In this document: positions 8,071-17,683 of the stretch, in pieces
Layout: each line of letters opens with the position of its first letter
How positions within the stretch are numbered: position 1 is the first letter of the stretch
Assembly: GCF_000429685.1 (NCBI RefSeq)
Contig: NZ_AUCI01000006.1
Span: 62,001-126,000, forward strand
Length of the DNA: 64,000 nt
Source of the DNA: Salibacterium aidingense DSM 18341
Lineage (GTDB): Bacteria > Bacillota > Bacilli > Bacillales > Marinococcaceae
Direction: 5' to 3'
Program-made: the position numbers and the translations under genes
The notes under the pieces: generated by a model
What the model was told of the DNA's origin: nothing
The model's input: the letters and a program-made list of their open reading frames with translations, nothing else
The model's database searches: none

Positions 8071-9130
8071 CTGCGACCCCTCCTTTGATCTTCTCTAAAA
8101 AGGCTTCTTCACTGTTGGGAATAACGGTCGGCTTTACCGTTACTGTATCAATCGCTGTGCTTGGATCTTTCAGGCCGTTTCCAGTTAACACACAAACCAC
8201 CTTGGAACCCTTACTTATTTCCCCGTTTTCCAGTTGTTTTTTCAATCCTGCTATCGAAGCACACGAGGCCGGTTCAGCAAATATTCCTTCTCTCTGGGCC
8301 AGAAGCTGATAGGCTTCGAGGATTTCCTCATCGGTTACATAGCTGATCGCTCCTTCGGATTCCTCGGCAGCCTCCACCGCTTTGGACCAGCTCGCCGGGT
8401 TGCCGATACGAATCGCGGTTGCCACCGTTTCAGGGTCCTCTATGACTCGGTTTTGTACGATCGCCGCTGCGCCTTCCGCTTCAAATCCACGCATCTGCGG
8501 CAGGGAGGTCCCTTTCTTTTCATGAAATTCTTTAAACCCTTTCCAATACGCTGTAATGTTTCCCGCATTTCCTACTGGAATCGATAAAACATCCGGAGCT
8601 TCTCCCAGGGCATCACAAATTTCAAACGCAGATGTTTTCTGGCCTTCAATCCGGTATGGATTTACCGAATTGACCAGCGTAATATTTTCTTTTTCACTAA
8701 TCGAACGGACAATTTCCAGAGCGTGGTCGAAATTGCCCTGTATTTCGAAGACTTCGGCCCCGTACATAACAGCCTGGGCCAGTTTTCCCAAGGCAATCTT
8801 TCCTTCAGGGATAACGACAATACAGCGCAGTCCCGCTCTTGCAGCATAAGCTGCAGCAGAGGCTGAAGTATTGCCGGTCGAAGCACATATAACCGCTTTA
8901 CTGCCTTCTTCCTTTGCCTTGGCAACCGCCATCACCATACCCCGGTCTTTAAAAGAACCGGTCGGGTTGACCCCCTCGGTCTTTACATAAATATCGGCTC
9001 CCCATTCTTCAGACAGCTGTTCCAGCCCAATTAACGGAGTGTTCCCCTCATTCAATGTCAATTTCGGTGTGCTTTCCTTTATTGGTAAAAAGTCTTTGTA
9101 TGCATGCAGTAAGCCGTTCCAGCTGCTCAT
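8060..9130 (-). CDS. thrC: Threonine synthase
   Basis: 356-residue PLP enzyme converting O-phosphohomoserine to threonine. The PLP lysine lies in GSFKDRG, and the phosphate-binding loop region is seen in [19 protein letters not shown] and PVGNAGN. The ATG start overlaps the hom stop by four bases (ATGA), and GGGAGGA lies upstream. Second gene of the threonine operon. Confidence 0.97.
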   Translation of the reverse strand: MSSWNGLLHAYKDFLPIKESTPKLTLNEGNTPLIGLEQLSEEWGADIYVKTEGVNPTGSFKDRGMVMAVAKAKEEGSKAVICASTGNTSASAAAYAARAGLRCIVVIPEGKIALGKLAQAVMYGAEVFEIQGNFDHALEIVRSISEKENITLVNSVNPYRIEGQKTSAFEICDALGEAPDVLSIPVGNAGNITAYWKGFKEFHEKKGTSLPQMRGFEAEGAAAIVQNRVIEDPETVATAIRIGNPASWSKAVEAAEESEGAISYVTDEEILEAYQLLAQREGIFAEPASCASIAGLKKQLENGEISKGSKVVCVLTGNGLKDPSTAIDTVTVKPTVIPNSEEAFLEKIKGGVAGGR

Positions 9131-10434
9131 GATACTTGTCCTCCCTCTACGCGGTAGCTGCTTTTTACATCTAACACAACATCCATGTTTTCCAGTTCTT
9201 TATATATTCTTTCATAGGCAGCCCGGTTGGTTAGATGAGTCACGATAACTACTTCAGATTTTGGATCATTTTCATCTTCCAGAGGCCATTGCAGCAGCTT
9301 ATCAAAGCCAACATCCTCCTCTTTGAAAAGAGAGGACAGATCATCGAAGGTTCCGGTTTGGTCCTTGACGTGAAGCCTGATGAAATATTTCGACTCGACT
9401 TCTTCATTTGCCTGAAGGGCTTTGCTGTGAAGGGGCCTTGAATTGGAATTGCCGCCTGTACCAAGTCTAATATTTTTCACTACCGCTACCAGATCTGATA
9501 CGATGGCGGTCGCAGTCGGCAGCGAGCCGGCGCCGGGACCGTAAAACATTGTTTCTCCTACAGCTTCCCCATGCACATAGACCGCATTATATTCATCCTG
9601 TACTGAAGCCAGCGGATGATCATTCGGCAGAAGCATCGGCTGTACGGTTAACTCCACCCGCTCATCGGTCCTTTTCGCCAGACCGATGAGTTTTAACGTA
9701 TACCCAAGCTGCTCACAATACTCCATATCCTCCGTTGTCACATTCGTAATACCTTTTACTTCTACATCCGCCAATTCTACATTCATGGAAAAACCGAGTC
9801 TGGCAAGGATCGCTATTTTACGGGCTGCGTCCAGCCCTTCCACATCGGAAGTAGGATCGCTTTCCGCAAATCCAAGTTCCTGTGCTTCGGCCAATACTTC
9901 TTCATAATCCCGTTCTTCCTGAGCCATCTTGGTGAGAATGTAGTTTGTTGTGCCATTAACAATTCCCATCATCTGCGAAATTCTATCCGAAGCCAGGCCT
10001 TCTGTAATACCCCGGATGACCGGGATTCCTCCGGCCACACTCGCCTCATAAAGGAGGTAGCACCCATTTTCCTCCGCTTCCCGAAGCAGTTCTGTACCAT
10101 GGAGCGCCATCACGTCCTTGTTGGCAGTTACTACATGCTTGCCGCTGCGCAGGGACTGAAGAATATAATGGTGCGACTCTTCAATTCCTCCCATCACTTC
10201 AATGATGACGTCTATTTCCGAATCATGAAGAATGTCTTCTGCATTTTCTGTTAAAGTCAGGTTCTCTATATTTAAATCTCTTGGTTTCGTTTTATCCCTG
10301 ACCAGAATCTTTTTGGCTGAAATCGGGCATCCCGTCTGGTGCTGTAATTCCTGCTGGTGCCCGGTTAAAATCCGGATCACCCCGCTTCCCACCGTGCCGA
10401 GGCCCAAAATTCCAACAACCACTCCTTGTGCCAT
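9127..10434 (-). CDS. hom: Homoserine dehydrogenase with C-terminal ACT domain
   Basis: 435-residue NAD(P)-dependent enzyme reducing aspartate semialdehyde to homoserine, the branch point to threonine and methionine. The Rossmann motif is GLGTVGSGV at the N-terminus; the catalytic region includes [17 protein letters not shown]. The last roughly 80 residues ([20 protein letters not shown] onward) form an ACT domain, which usually senses threonine. ATG 10434 follows GGGAGGAG. It leads the hom-thrC-thrB operon and has its own promoter with an overlapping palindrome. Confidence 0.97.
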   Translation of the reverse strand: MAQGVVVGILGLGTVGSGVIRILTGHQQELQHQTGCPISAKKILVRDKTKPRDLNIENLTLTENAEDILHDSEIDVIIEVMGGIEESHHYILQSLRSGKHVVTANKDVMALHGTELLREAEENGCYLLYEASVAGGIPVIRGITEGLASDRISQMMGIVNGTTNYILTKMAQEERDYEEVLAEAQELGFAESDPTSDVEGLDAARKIAILARLGFSMNVELADVEVKGITNVTTEDMEYCEQLGYTLKLIGLAKRTDERVELTVQPMLLPNDHPLASVQDEYNAVYVHGEAVGETMFYGPGAGSLPTATAIVSDLVAVVKNIRLGTGGNSNSRPLHSKALQANEEVESKYFIRLHVKDQTGTFDDLSSLFKEEDVGFDKLLQWPLEDENDPKSEVVIVTHLTNRAAYERIYKELENMDVVLDVKSSYRVEGGQVS

Positions 10435-10512
10435 ACTCTCTCTCCTCCCGCTGCTGCCTTTTTCAATCTATTTTCAATCGCTTTGTGTTTACGAGGAAAA
10501 CAAATGTCTTTT

Positions 10513-10528
10513 TATAATGGACATTATA
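10513..10528 (-). promoter_or_regulatory. Palindrome over the hom -10 box
   Basis: The perfect inverted repeat TATAATG-GA-CATTATA covers the -10 box and the predicted transcription start, a position suited to a repressor. The binding protein is unknown; the 7-2-7 layout differs from the 7-1-7 PerR and Fur boxes. Confidence 0.45.
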
Positions 10529-10551
10529 TAAGGTATTTTATTATTTTACAA
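10523..10551 (-). promoter_or_regulatory. Promoter of hom-thrC-thrB
   Basis: On the minus strand TTGTAA (10551-10546) and TATAAT (10528-10523) are separated by 17 bases. The predicted start is near 10516, leaving a leader of about 80 bases. Confidence 0.7.
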
Positions 10552-10567
10552 GAGGAACGGCCAATGT

Positions 10568-11581
10568 TTATGCTAAAGAATCACTCTTTCCAAGCATCCA
10601 CCCGGGGTAATCTTCAAATCCTGCCGGAAAAGCCTGTTGTAATAAATGGAGCTGATCCATCCAGCCTGCTTCCTTCTTCCAGGTAGCTTTTAATTCAGAA
10701 AGTACAGTTTCCATATCTCTTGTGGTTTCGTGTAAATAAATACTTTCCATCTGCTCCATATAATAATACGGGAAAATAAGCCGCGCCGCAACGAGTTTCC
10801 AGCTGACCGAAGACAGGCGGCTGTGCTCTTCATAGGCTGACAAAAAGGCCTTCGTTTCTTGAAACGGGGCCTCTGTGTCGATGGCGTATCGAATCCACTC
10901 CGCCACATCCCGGGCCGGGTGATCGTGCAGCCAGTCTGCCGGCAGCTTATTAGGCACCGAATGAGGAGCTGCGATGATCCACGTTTCCGGCGTAAAGCAA
11001 AGGTGAGTAATACAACCAGACTCTTCCGTTTGTTCCTCCTCCCGAATGTGATGCAGCCGCTGTATCGCATTTTCCGTTTTCCCCATATAATACGGAAATG
11101 TCTGGATAAACCATTGGTCGGCCGGGGAGCACCTAGATTTCTGCCGGACTTTTTCATACCAGCTTTCCAGCTGATTCAACCGAATTTCCCACCATTGCGC
11201 CCACCGATCTAAAAAAAACGGGGCGGGATACGGCTGAAACAGGGACTTGGCTTTTTCATGAAAGGTTCCTAATTCAGCCCCTGGGTGAAGCAGTTCTGTC
11301 TGTTTTCTCTCTGTGGAATAAAGCCGGAACAGACGTTGTTTCTCTCCATCTACCATCATGGAAGTTCCTCTGGACAGAGGAGAAATAAAAGCAGCCACCG
11401 TTCCGTCTCCGTTATTTCTCATCCAGTCGGCCCATGCCGTTTTCTCCTCCCACGAGGAGGCAGCTGTTTTTTCTGGTACAAATACGTACATGCCATCTCT
11501 TGTACTAAAACCAGTGTAACGTCCGGCCTGAAAGCTTTCTGTCATATATAATCCATAATGATCGTAAACTGAGCGTTCCAT
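10568..11581 (-). CDS. yutH: YutH-like spore coat protein, CotS kinase fold
   Basis: 337-residue protein similar to YutH, a spore-coat-associated relative of the CotS family with a phosphotransferase-like fold. The aromatic-rich segments PYYMGKTENAIQ and WLHDHPARDVAEWIRY are typical, the latter covering the region where true kinases have their catalytic residues. The start ATG 11581 follows CAGGAGG. It lies between hom and yutF as in B. subtilis. Kinase activity is not established from sequence. Confidence 0.8.
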   Translation of the reverse strand: MERSVYDHYGLYMTESFQAGRYTGFSTRDGMYVFVPEKTAASSWEEKTAWADWMRNNGDGTVAAFISPLSRGTSMMVDGEKQRLFRLYSTERKQTELLHPGAELGTFHEKAKSLFQPYPAPFFLDRWAQWWEIRLNQLESWYEKVRQKSRCSPADQWFIQTFPYYMGKTENAIQRLHHIREEEQTEESGCITHLCFTPETWIIAAPHSVPNKLPADWLHDHPARDVAEWIRYAIDTEAPFQETKAFLSAYEEHSRLSSVSWKLVAARLIFPYYYMEQMESIYLHETTRDMETVLSELKATWKKEAGWMDQLHLLQQAFPAGFEDYPGWMLGKSDSLA

Positions 11582-11668
11582 TCTCCCAGCCTCCTGTTTC
11601 CCTTTTTTCTTGATTGTATGTGGAGAGAGAACGGTATACCCCTTATGTTTTCAGGAAAAGACCAGGGC

Positions 11669-12454
11669 CTATACAATAGACCAGACCGAAAGAGAAGCAA
11701 CAGCATAGGTTGGAGGAATGGATTTGCCGGCAGCTTCTTCCCTTGAAGTAACCCCGGTATCAACATGCAGGGTATCCATGCCTGCACGGATTCCAGCCAG
11801 TATGTCCGTATCATAATTGTCCCCGACCAGGCATATTTCCTCTGGAGCAGCCCCTAAAATGTCTACGGCCTGCTGCATCATCACTTTCTCGGGCTTACCG
11901 ATAAAAACGGGGTCCACCCCGGTAGAAACGGAAATAACCGAAGTGAGCGCTCCATTCCCAGGAAGAAACCCACGTTCCGACGGCAGGGCTTTATCTGCAT
12001 TCGTACTAATGAAGCAGGCACCATTTCTCACCGCCAGGCAGGCCGCAGCCAGTTTAGAATACGTAATCTCCCGGTCCATTCCAATAATTACATAATCCGG
12101 GTTGTCCTCTTCTTCGATAACGCCGGCCTGATCCACAGCTTCCTTCAGCCCCTCCTCTCCAATAACATAAGCGCTGGGAGAATTCTTGGAGGAAGTTATG
12201 TACGAAGCGGCTGCCGTGCTGGTGGTAAGAACCTGTTCCTCTTCACATGGAACCCCCATGTTCTGAAGCTTCACTGCCACCTCCTGCGGCAAAGAGGTCG
12301 AATTATTCGTAATAAACAAATAAGGGATCCGCTTTTCCTTTAATTGTTTCACAAATGCTGCCGCCTCTGGGATCGGCTCTTTCCCCCGGTATATCGTACC
12401 GTCTAAATCCAGAAGGTAGGCCTTGTAATGCTTAACATTCATCTGTCCTGCCAT
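11669..12454 (-). CDS. yutF: HAD-superfamily IIA phosphatase (YutF, NagD-like)
   Basis: 261-residue sugar-phosphate or 4-nitrophenyl-phosphatase-like HAD hydrolase. HAD motif I is DLDGTIYRG at the N-terminus, motif II is FITNNST, and motif IV is LVGDNYDTDILAG. A type IIA cap lies between. The true substrate is unknown. ATG 12454 is 9 bases after GAGGAGG and gives the family length; the open frame runs farther upstream into yutE. It directly follows yutE with one base between them, so the two are co-translated. Confidence 0.9.
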   Translation of the reverse strand: MAGQMNVKHYKAYLLDLDGTIYRGKEPIPEAAAFVKQLKEKRIPYLFITNNSTSLPQEVAVKLQNMGVPCEEEQVLTTSTAAASYITSSKNSPSAYVIGEEGLKEAVDQAGVIEEEDNPDYVIIGMDREITYSKLAAACLAVRNGACFISTNADKALPSERGFLPGNGALTSVISVSTGVDPVFIGKPEKVMMQQAVDILGAAPEEICLVGDNYDTDILAGIRAGMDTLHVDTGVTSREEAAGKSIPPTYAVASLSVWSIV

Positions 12455-12455
12455 C

Positions 12456-12905
12456 TTACTTTTCCTCCTCCGGCAGAAATGCAGATACGGGGCCGAGTTC
12501 ATTTTCTAAAAAACTGCGCACCCGTTCCGGAAAATGCTCCATCGCTTTTTTATGCTGCAGCATTACAGCACAAAGGTTGGAGGTATCCATTAAGTAATAA
12601 TCCTGAACAAGCATTCTGCGGAACGATATAATTTGTTTTAATCCTGCTCCTTCTTCTTCTGAAATCACCTTCTCATCTTCCAGGATATCCATAATATCCT
12701 CATAACTGCCGGGGTCACGCATAATAAATCCATCTATCAATTGATTCCCAGTATCGGTGACGGCTTCAATCCAGCCTTGGGCTATTCGTTCCGCCGCCAG
12801 CTCGTCCATCTTTGTTTTTCCCTCAGATACATAAGGAAATACAGCGGTTAATTCTTCCATATACCTTAAAATCTGTTCTATTTTTCTGCGGTCGACAAAA
12901 TACAA
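12456..12905 (-). CDS. yutE: YutE family protein, DUF86/HepT-like
   Basis: 149-residue helical protein of the DUF86 family, related to HepT toxin-like RNases and nucleotidyltransferase partners. The stretch FRRMLVQDYYLMD corresponds to the HepT active-site helix (R-x4-6-H-x-Y), but the histidine is not obvious here, so activity is doubtful. No MNT-type partner gene is adjacent, which argues against a toxin-antitoxin role. The start is TTG 12905, 7 bases after GGGGAGG. Position before yutF is as in B. subtilis. Confidence 0.8.
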   Translation of the reverse strand: MYFVDRRKIEQILRYMEELTAVFPYVSEGKTKMDELAAERIAQGWIEAVTDTGNQLIDGFIMRDPGSYEDIMDILEDEKVISEEEGAGLKQIISFRRMLVQDYYLMDTSNLCAVMLQHKKAMEHFPERVRSFLENELGPVSAFLPEEEK

Positions 12906-12992
12906 ACCAAGCCCTCCCCTTCGTTACACGTTCTACTCATCCATTGTATCATATCTTCCAGGGTCATCTCTTTGCGAAGATATTACCCAAAG

Positions 12993-13018
12993 CACCCCGG
13001 GGTGTGATAGGATATAAT
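12993..13018 (+). promoter_or_regulatory. glpX promoter region with palindrome
   Basis: The perfect 12-bp palindrome CACCCC-GGGGTG (12993-13004) lies in the spacer just upstream of TATAAT (13013-13018). No good -35 box is seen, which would suit an activator-dependent or repressor-covered promoter. Confidence 0.45.
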
Positions 13019-13064
13019 ACGGAATTATTTTCTGACATGCATGGACAGGCAAAGGAGGATATAC

Positions 13065-14039
13065 GTGGATAGAGAATTAGCGTTAGAAATCGTACGGGTC
13101 ACGGAGGCCGCCGCGATTGCTTCGGCCCAGTGGCTGGGCAGGGGAGAAAAAATAGAAGCCGATGATGCTGCCACAACTGCGATGCGGACCATGTTTGATT
13201 CCGTCAGCTGCAGAGGAACGGTGGTAATCGGGGAAGGGGAAAAAGATGAAGCCCCGATGCTCTATATAGGAGAAGAAGTTGGCAGCGGGAACGGTCCTGA
13301 AGTCGATATTGCGGTCGATCCTTTAGAAGGCACCAATATTGTCGCAAGCGGCCGGGCCAATGCGATGGCGGTCATTGCTGCAGCGGACCGGGGCACACTG
13401 CTTCATGCCCCGGATATGTACATGGAAAAAATTGTCGTAGGTCCCAAAGCGGCAGGACTGATCCGAATCGATGATCCAATAGAAAAAACAATTGATATCG
13501 TGGCAAAAATGACGAATAAACGAGTCCGGGATGTCACCGTTATCATCCAAGACCGGGAACGTCATCAGCACCTTGTTGACAGGATCCGGAGCAAAGGGGC
13601 CCGAGTGAAATTATTCGGGGACGGAGATGTCGGCGCTTCTATTGCTACCGCTCTGCCGCAGACAGGGATAGATTTATTTGTAGGGACCGGGGGTGCTCCA
13701 GAAGGCGTCCTTTCCGCTGCCGCGATTAAAGCACTCGGCGGCGATATGCAAGCGCGGCTGGCTCCCAGAAGGGAAGACGAATTACAGCGCTGCCGTGATA
13801 TGGGAATTCAAAACACGGATACTCCTTTGACTCTTGGAGATCTCGTCAAAGGAGACGATGCCATTTTTGCTGCGACCGGTGTTTCTTCCGGAGAAATGCT
13901 GGAAGGCGTTCGTTTTCTTGGAGGAGACTGGACGGAGACCGATTCCATCGTCATGCGGGCAAAGACGCGGACCGTCCGATATATTAAGGCTCACCACCAC
14001 CTGGAACTTAAACCGCATCTTGTCATGGAAGAGGATTAA
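13065..14039 (+). CDS. glpX: Class II fructose-1,6-bisphosphatase
   Basis: 324-residue GlpX-type phosphatase of gluconeogenesis. Metal-binding and catalytic motifs are visible: VIGEGEKDEAPMLYIGE and the lithium-sensitive phosphatase motif DPLEGTNIVASG. GTGGAPEGVLSAAA is a family signature. The start is GTG 13065, 6 bases after AAAGGAGG; an upstream ATG at 13041 is in frame but badly placed. In B. subtilis the homologue (ywjI) lies elsewhere, so glpX is an insertion into the yut gene order here. Confidence 0.95.
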   Translation: MDRELALEIVRVTEAAAIASAQWLGRGEKIEADDAATTAMRTMFDSVSCRGTVVIGEGEKDEAPMLYIGEEVGSGNGPEVDIAVDPLEGTNIVASGRANAMAVIAAADRGTLLHAPDMYMEKIVVGPKAAGLIRIDDPIEKTIDIVAKMTNKRVRDVTVIIQDRERHQHLVDRIRSKGARVKLFGDGDVGASIATALPQTGIDLFVGTGGAPEGVLSAAAIKALGGDMQARLAPRREDELQRCRDMGIQNTDTPLTLGDLVKGDDAIFAATGVSSGEMLEGVRFLGGDWTETDSIVMRAKTRTVRYIKAHHHLELKPHLVMEED

Positions 14040-14168
14040 AGACACCTTTACTTGCAACCCGCACCATGTTGCTTCCTTTTTTTCCAAAAATTAATATCGT
14101 CGAAAGTGTTTCCTCGGCCACATACCGTATGGTCCCCCGGGAAAGCTAACATGGAGGAGGGGATAGGT

Positions 14169-14450
14169 TTGCAAAACAGGTACCAAAGAAACCGGGAGCT
14201 GCATGAAGCAGCTCAATATGACGATTTCGATAACGTGGAAGCGAGCCGGGAATATGTGCTTCCTGAAACCTTTCCAGAGGGCCCTTATGGTTCTCCCATT
14301 GAAAGAAAACCAGGAAAAAGCACTCCCTGGCAGGAAGGCCAGCGCTCTTACAGTGCGTTTAACTACGAAAACAAAAATCTTCACAACGATAATCCGAGAC
14401 ATTACCCAAATACCCACCCTGTTCACTCCTACGCACAAAAGAAGAAATAA
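14169..14450 (+). CDS. Small hydrophilic cytosolic protein
   Basis: 93-residue polar protein, rich in N, R, E and P, with no membrane segment. I recall similar short Bacillaceae proteins annotated only as cytosolic protein, with the shared block FPEGPYGSP, then KSTPWQEGQRSYSAFNYENKNLH. The start is TTG 14169 after GGAGGAGGGG. The function is unknown. It is convergent with yutD and shares a terminator with it. Confidence 0.7.
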   Translation: MQNRYQRNRELHEAAQYDDFDNVEASREYVLPETFPEGPYGSPIERKPGKSTPWQEGQRSYSAFNYENKNLHNDNPRHYPNTHPVHSYAQKKK

Positions 14451-14452
14451 AA

Positions 14453-14488
14453 AAACTCTCCCTTCTGCGTCCCGCAGAGGGAGAGTTT
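14453..14488. terminator. Bidirectional terminator between the cytosolic protein and yutD
   Basis: Arms AAACTCTCCC (14453-14462) and GGGAGAGTTT (14479-14488), with inner pairing TCTGCG/CGCAGA. A and T runs flank both sides. Confidence 0.88.
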
Positions 14489-14765
14489 ACTCTTCTCTGA
14501 TTTTCTTTAAGACAAAATAAGCACAGCCAAAATTACAATATTCCAGCAGATAATCGTGAAGGGTGCTGATTTTTGAATCGTACGATACTTTTTTACGGGA
14601 ATCATCAAAAAAACCACGGAGTCTTAATTGATTGTGTCCCCAATCGCCAACGATGAAATCATATTTATTTAATACTTCACTGTATCGATCTTTAAAAACG
14701 TCTTCATCCCATCCGCTTCGTGATTCCTCAATAAGTTCAAAATCCTGTCCGTGTATATGAATCAC
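14487..14765 (-). CDS. yutD: YutD family protein (DUF1027)
   Basis: 92-residue protein of the YutD family, function unknown. The conserved core KYDFIVGDWGHNQLRLRGFF is clear. The start chosen is GTG 14765, 6 bases after GAGGTGG, giving an N-terminus MIHIHGQDFELIEE that fits the family; a GTG at 14789 is in frame but lacks a ribosome binding site. Position is as in B. subtilis. Confidence 0.85.
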   Translation of the reverse strand: MIHIHGQDFELIEESRSGWDEDVFKDRYSEVLNKYDFIVGDWGHNQLRLRGFFDDSRKKVSYDSKISTLHDYLLEYCNFGCAYFVLKKIREE

Positions 14766-14907
14766 AACACACCACCTCGCTTCATTCACCCCTCGATTGT
14801 AGCATATATTCCGTCATTTCGTATATTTCCGCGAATTCCCACCTTTTTTCCTCCAGATAAAAGCCATACTAAGAGAAGGCAGAAACCAGAGAGGAGGAAG
14901 GTGTCCG

Positions 14908-15504
14908 TTGAGAAATATCGTCTTTCTTATTGTTTTTTCTTTATTATTACAGGGATGCACTGGTTTTACAAGTATGGATAAAGAAGAATTGGCTGCAGAA
15001 TACGGTCCGGAAAATGCACTGGACTATATCTCCAATAACAAAGATGATGCTCCCGGCGGAAGGTCTGCAGGCAATCGCTTTGGCTGGCACCGTAATGACA
15101 GCAGCGAAGCAGATTTGGATGAAGACATGTCTATGCACGACCTGATCGACCGTCAGCGCATCGCAGAAGGATTAAGTAACCTGCTTGTTCAAACCCCGGA
15201 AGTGGAAAAAGCGGGGGTCTTGATTACGAATGAATATGCCCTTGCTGCATTTCAAACCGAGGAGGAAGATACCGGACGTGCGGCGAAGCACGTAAAAATG
15301 ATGGTGGAAGCGGCCGTTCCTTATTTTTTTATTACGGTGGTCACCGATAACCCATCCATGATTGAAGACCTTGAGGCTTATAAAGGGATGACAGCACGTT
15401 CCAAAGACGGTCATGCCGCGCTGCGAAACACGATTGACACGATGCGGGAGATGACAGAACAGCCTGTCACTCCAAAAGAAAAGGCCGGCTCCATGGAGGA
15501 GTAA
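14908..15504 (+). CDS. yutC: YhcN/YlaJ-type sporulation lipoprotein (YutC-like)
   Basis: 198-residue predicted lipoprotein. The signal peptide ends in the lipobox LLQGC, with cysteine 17 the lipidation site. The C-terminal half (IAEGLSNLLVQTPEVEKAGVLITNEYALAAF, then VTDNPSMIEDLE) matches the YhcN/YlaJ fold, found in forespore or germination-linked lipoproteins. The start is TTG 14908 after AGGAGGAAGG. It is convergent with lipA. A precise role is not known. Confidence 0.82.
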   Translation: MRNIVFLIVFSLLLQGCTGFTSMDKEELAAEYGPENALDYISNNKDDAPGGRSAGNRFGWHRNDSSEADLDEDMSMHDLIDRQRIAEGLSNLLVQTPEVEKAGVLITNEYALAAFQTEEEDTGRAAKHVKMMVEAAVPYFFITVVTDNPSMIEDLEAYKGMTARSKDGHAALRNTIDTMREMTEQPVTPKEKAGSMEE

Positions 15505-15512
15505 CGGCCTTT
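15480..15512. terminator. Terminator between yutC and lipA
   Basis: Arms AAAGGCCG (15480-15487) and CGGCCTTT (15505-15512), the latter followed by CCTTTTTCCC. The yutC stop codon lies within the loop. Confidence 0.7.
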
Positions 15513-15521
15513 CCTTTTTCC

Positions 15522-16430
15522 CTATGCGTGGCGGTATTTCTTTGCTTCTTCATGGACCTGTGCTTCATTCACCTGTTCATCGGCATGATACGAGGAACGA
15601 ACAAGAGGTCCGGCTTCACAATGGCTGAACCCTTTTTCCATCGCGATCTCTTTTAGCTCGGCAAACTCTTCCGGAGAGTAATACCGCTGAACCTTCAAGT
15701 GTTTTTTTGTAGGCTGTAAATACTGCCCGATCGTCATAATATTTACATTATGGGCCCGCAGATCATCCATTGTTTCGATGATTTCGTCTTTCGTCTCCCC
15801 CAATCCTACCATCAGACTGGATTTTGTAGGGATGTCGGGATGCAGTTCCTTGGACTGCTCCAAGAAAGTAAGCGTCCGTTCATATGTAGCTCTTGCTCTT
15901 ACCTTTGGTGTCAAACGGCGGACGGTTTCTATATTATGATTTAAAATATTGGGACGGGCTTCCATAAGGGTTTCCAGATTTTCCGGACGTCCCATCATAT
16001 CAGATGGCAGTACTTCAATCGTACACATTGGGTTCCGGCGCCGGATCGCACGTACGGTTTCTGCGAACACGGCAGAACCGCCGTCTTTCAAATCGTCTCT
16101 GGCCACTGCTGTAATCACGACGTGTCTTAGTCCCATCTGTTCCACGGATTCGGCTACCCGTTCCGGCTCTCCCCAGTCCAGTTCATTCGGAAGTCCTGTT
16201 TTAACCGCACAGAAACGGCAGCCCCGTGTGCAGACATCCCCTAGAATCATAAATGTTGCTGTTTTTCGTTCTCCCCAGCACTCATGAATATTCGGGCACT
16301 TTGCTTCTTCACATACCGTATGAAGATTTTTTTCCCGCATCATTTTTTTCAGGCCCTTATAGGATTCATTTGTGTTTAATTTAATTTTCAGCCAATCCGG
16401 CTTGCGGAGATACTCTTCTGTCCTGGCCAT
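15522..16430 (-). CDS. lipA: Lipoyl synthase
   Basis: 302-residue radical SAM enzyme that inserts two sulfur atoms into protein-bound octanoate to form lipoate. The auxiliary cluster cysteines C40, C45 and C51 lie in [12 protein letters not shown]; the radical SAM cluster uses C67, C71 and C74 in CTRGCRFC. The C-terminal RSSYHADE motif, which supplies a serine ligand, is present. The start is ATG 16430, 8 bases after GGAG; GTG 16439 is poorly spaced. GcvH, encoded near 39 kb, is a likely lipoyl acceptor. Confidence 0.97.
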   Translation of the reverse strand: MARTEEYLRKPDWLKIKLNTNESYKGLKKMMREKNLHTVCEEAKCPNIHECWGERKTATFMILGDVCTRGCRFCAVKTGLPNELDWGEPERVAESVEQMGLRHVVITAVARDDLKDGGSAVFAETVRAIRRRNPMCTIEVLPSDMMGRPENLETLMEARPNILNHNIETVRRLTPKVRARATYERTLTFLEQSKELHPDIPTKSSLMVGLGETKDEIIETMDDLRAHNVNIMTIGQYLQPTKKHLKVQRYYSPEEFAELKEIAMEKGFSHCEAGPLVRSSYHADEQVNEAQVHEEAKKYRHA

Positions 16431-16623
16431 CCTTATCACTCCTGTTTTCTCTAATCTATAGGAAAATCCTTCATCTATGCTTCTATATTCTATTTTACTT
16501 TAACATGTCCCGCAGGAAAGCGCCAAATTTTCTGGTCCTATTTCCAATCATTGGTGTAATGAAATGGACATTAGGTGACATACTAAGGAACCAGACACCA
16601 TACTGAAGAAAGAAAGGTCAATG

Positions 16624-17604
16624 ATGAGAAAAAAATTAGCAACAGCTGTTTTTATCGTGATCGTTCTGGCTGTACCTCATCAAGTTCTGGCGGACGATAA
16701 AACAGCCGAAGACATTTACGCAGAACGACTGGCCCTGTACAAAAAGATGGAAGCCGTCACACATATACCATGGTATTGGCTGGCTGGGGCTGATTCCTAT
16801 GAAAAAGGAATACGACGCGCCAGAAATGACCGGGAGGAAGCCAAAGGCATCATCAATATTTATTATTCTCCAAAAGAGTGGAGCGGTCCTTTAAATCCTG
16901 ACCTTGAGTCGGAAAATCCTGTCGCTATTTCCATGTTTGATGGAATAGGCCTGGACGGGAACGGAAATGGAAAAGCTTCCCTTTCGGAAGATGCAGATGT
17001 CCTGTATACCTTTGCCAATTACCTCGCCGAATATGGCTATGATGATAACAACATTCAGCTTGGATTATGGAATTATTATAAACGAGATCAAGCTGTCAAC
17101 ATCATCACCAGTCATGCCCGGATTTATAGAAAATATGGAACGCTGGATCTGGATGATCACGCGTTTCCGGTCCCCTTGAATTACAACTACAGCTACAGAA
17201 GCACATGGGGCGATACGCGAGGATGGGGCGGACGCCGTATTCATGAAGGAACCGATATTTTTGCCGGATACCGGACACCGGTGCGGGCTACAGCTTACGG
17301 TGTGGTGGAGTTAAAAGGATGGAACAAATACGGCGGATGGCGCCTGGGTATTCGTGATTTGTCTAACACGTATCACTATTACGGCCACTTAAGCGGGTAT
17401 GAAGATGGATTGGAAAAAGGAGATATTGTAGCCCCGGGAGACACTATTGGCTACGTCGGCAGCTCCGGCTACGGGAAAGAAGGAACGGAAGGTAAGTTTC
17501 CACCGCATCTTCATTACGGGATGTACCGGGACAACGGGTACAGTGAATGGTCTTTTGACCCTTATCCTTCTCTGAAATCCTGGGAAAAAGAAGAAAAGAA
17601 ATAG
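16624..17604 (+). CDS. lytH: LytH-like sporulation M23 peptidase (YunA)
   Basis: About 326-residue secreted cell-wall peptidase. LytH in B. subtilis is a mother-cell enzyme that trims spore cortex peptide side chains. A signal peptide covers residues 1-25 (VIVLAVPHQVLA). An N-terminal helical domain holds an EF-hand-like loop DGNGNGKASLSED. The C-terminal LytM/M23 domain has the zinc motifs HEGTD (H near 207) and HLHYG (about 295-297). The start is ATG 16624, 6 bases after AAAGG; ATG 16621 is possible. A modest terminator hairpin follows at 17611-17641. Confidence 0.9.
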   Translation: MRKKLATAVFIVIVLAVPHQVLADDKTAEDIYAERLALYKKMEAVTHIPWYWLAGADSYEKGIRRARNDREEAKGIINIYYSPKEWSGPLNPDLESENPVAISMFDGIGLDGNGNGKASLSEDADVLYTFANYLAEYGYDDNNIQLGLWNYYKRDQAVNIITSHARIYRKYGTLDLDDHAFPVPLNYNYSYRSTWGDTRGWGGRRIHEGTDIFAGYRTPVRATAYGVVELKGWNKYGGWRLGIRDLSNTYHYYGHLSGYEDGLEKGDIVAPGDTIGYVGSSGYGKEGTEGKFPPHLHYGMYRDNGYSEWSFDPYPSLKSWEKEEKK

Positions 17605-17610
17605 AAAAAA

Positions 17611-17641
17611 ACGGATCTTGGGCGGGATTCCCAAGGTCCGT
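17611..17641 (+). terminator. Terminator-like hairpin after lytH
   Basis: ACGGATCTTGGG pairs with CCCAAGGTCCGT with one G-T wobble. The T run after it is short. Confidence 0.6.
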
Positions 17642-17683
17642 TTGCCGATTGGCTATGGTAATATCCGGGTAACGTGCCACCTT

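Noticed and set aside
12456-12905. DUF86 gene as half of a HepT/MntA toxin-antitoxin pair
   Set aside because: No nucleotidyltransferase partner adjacent, and the catalytic histidine pattern is not clear; the gene is a conserved yutE.
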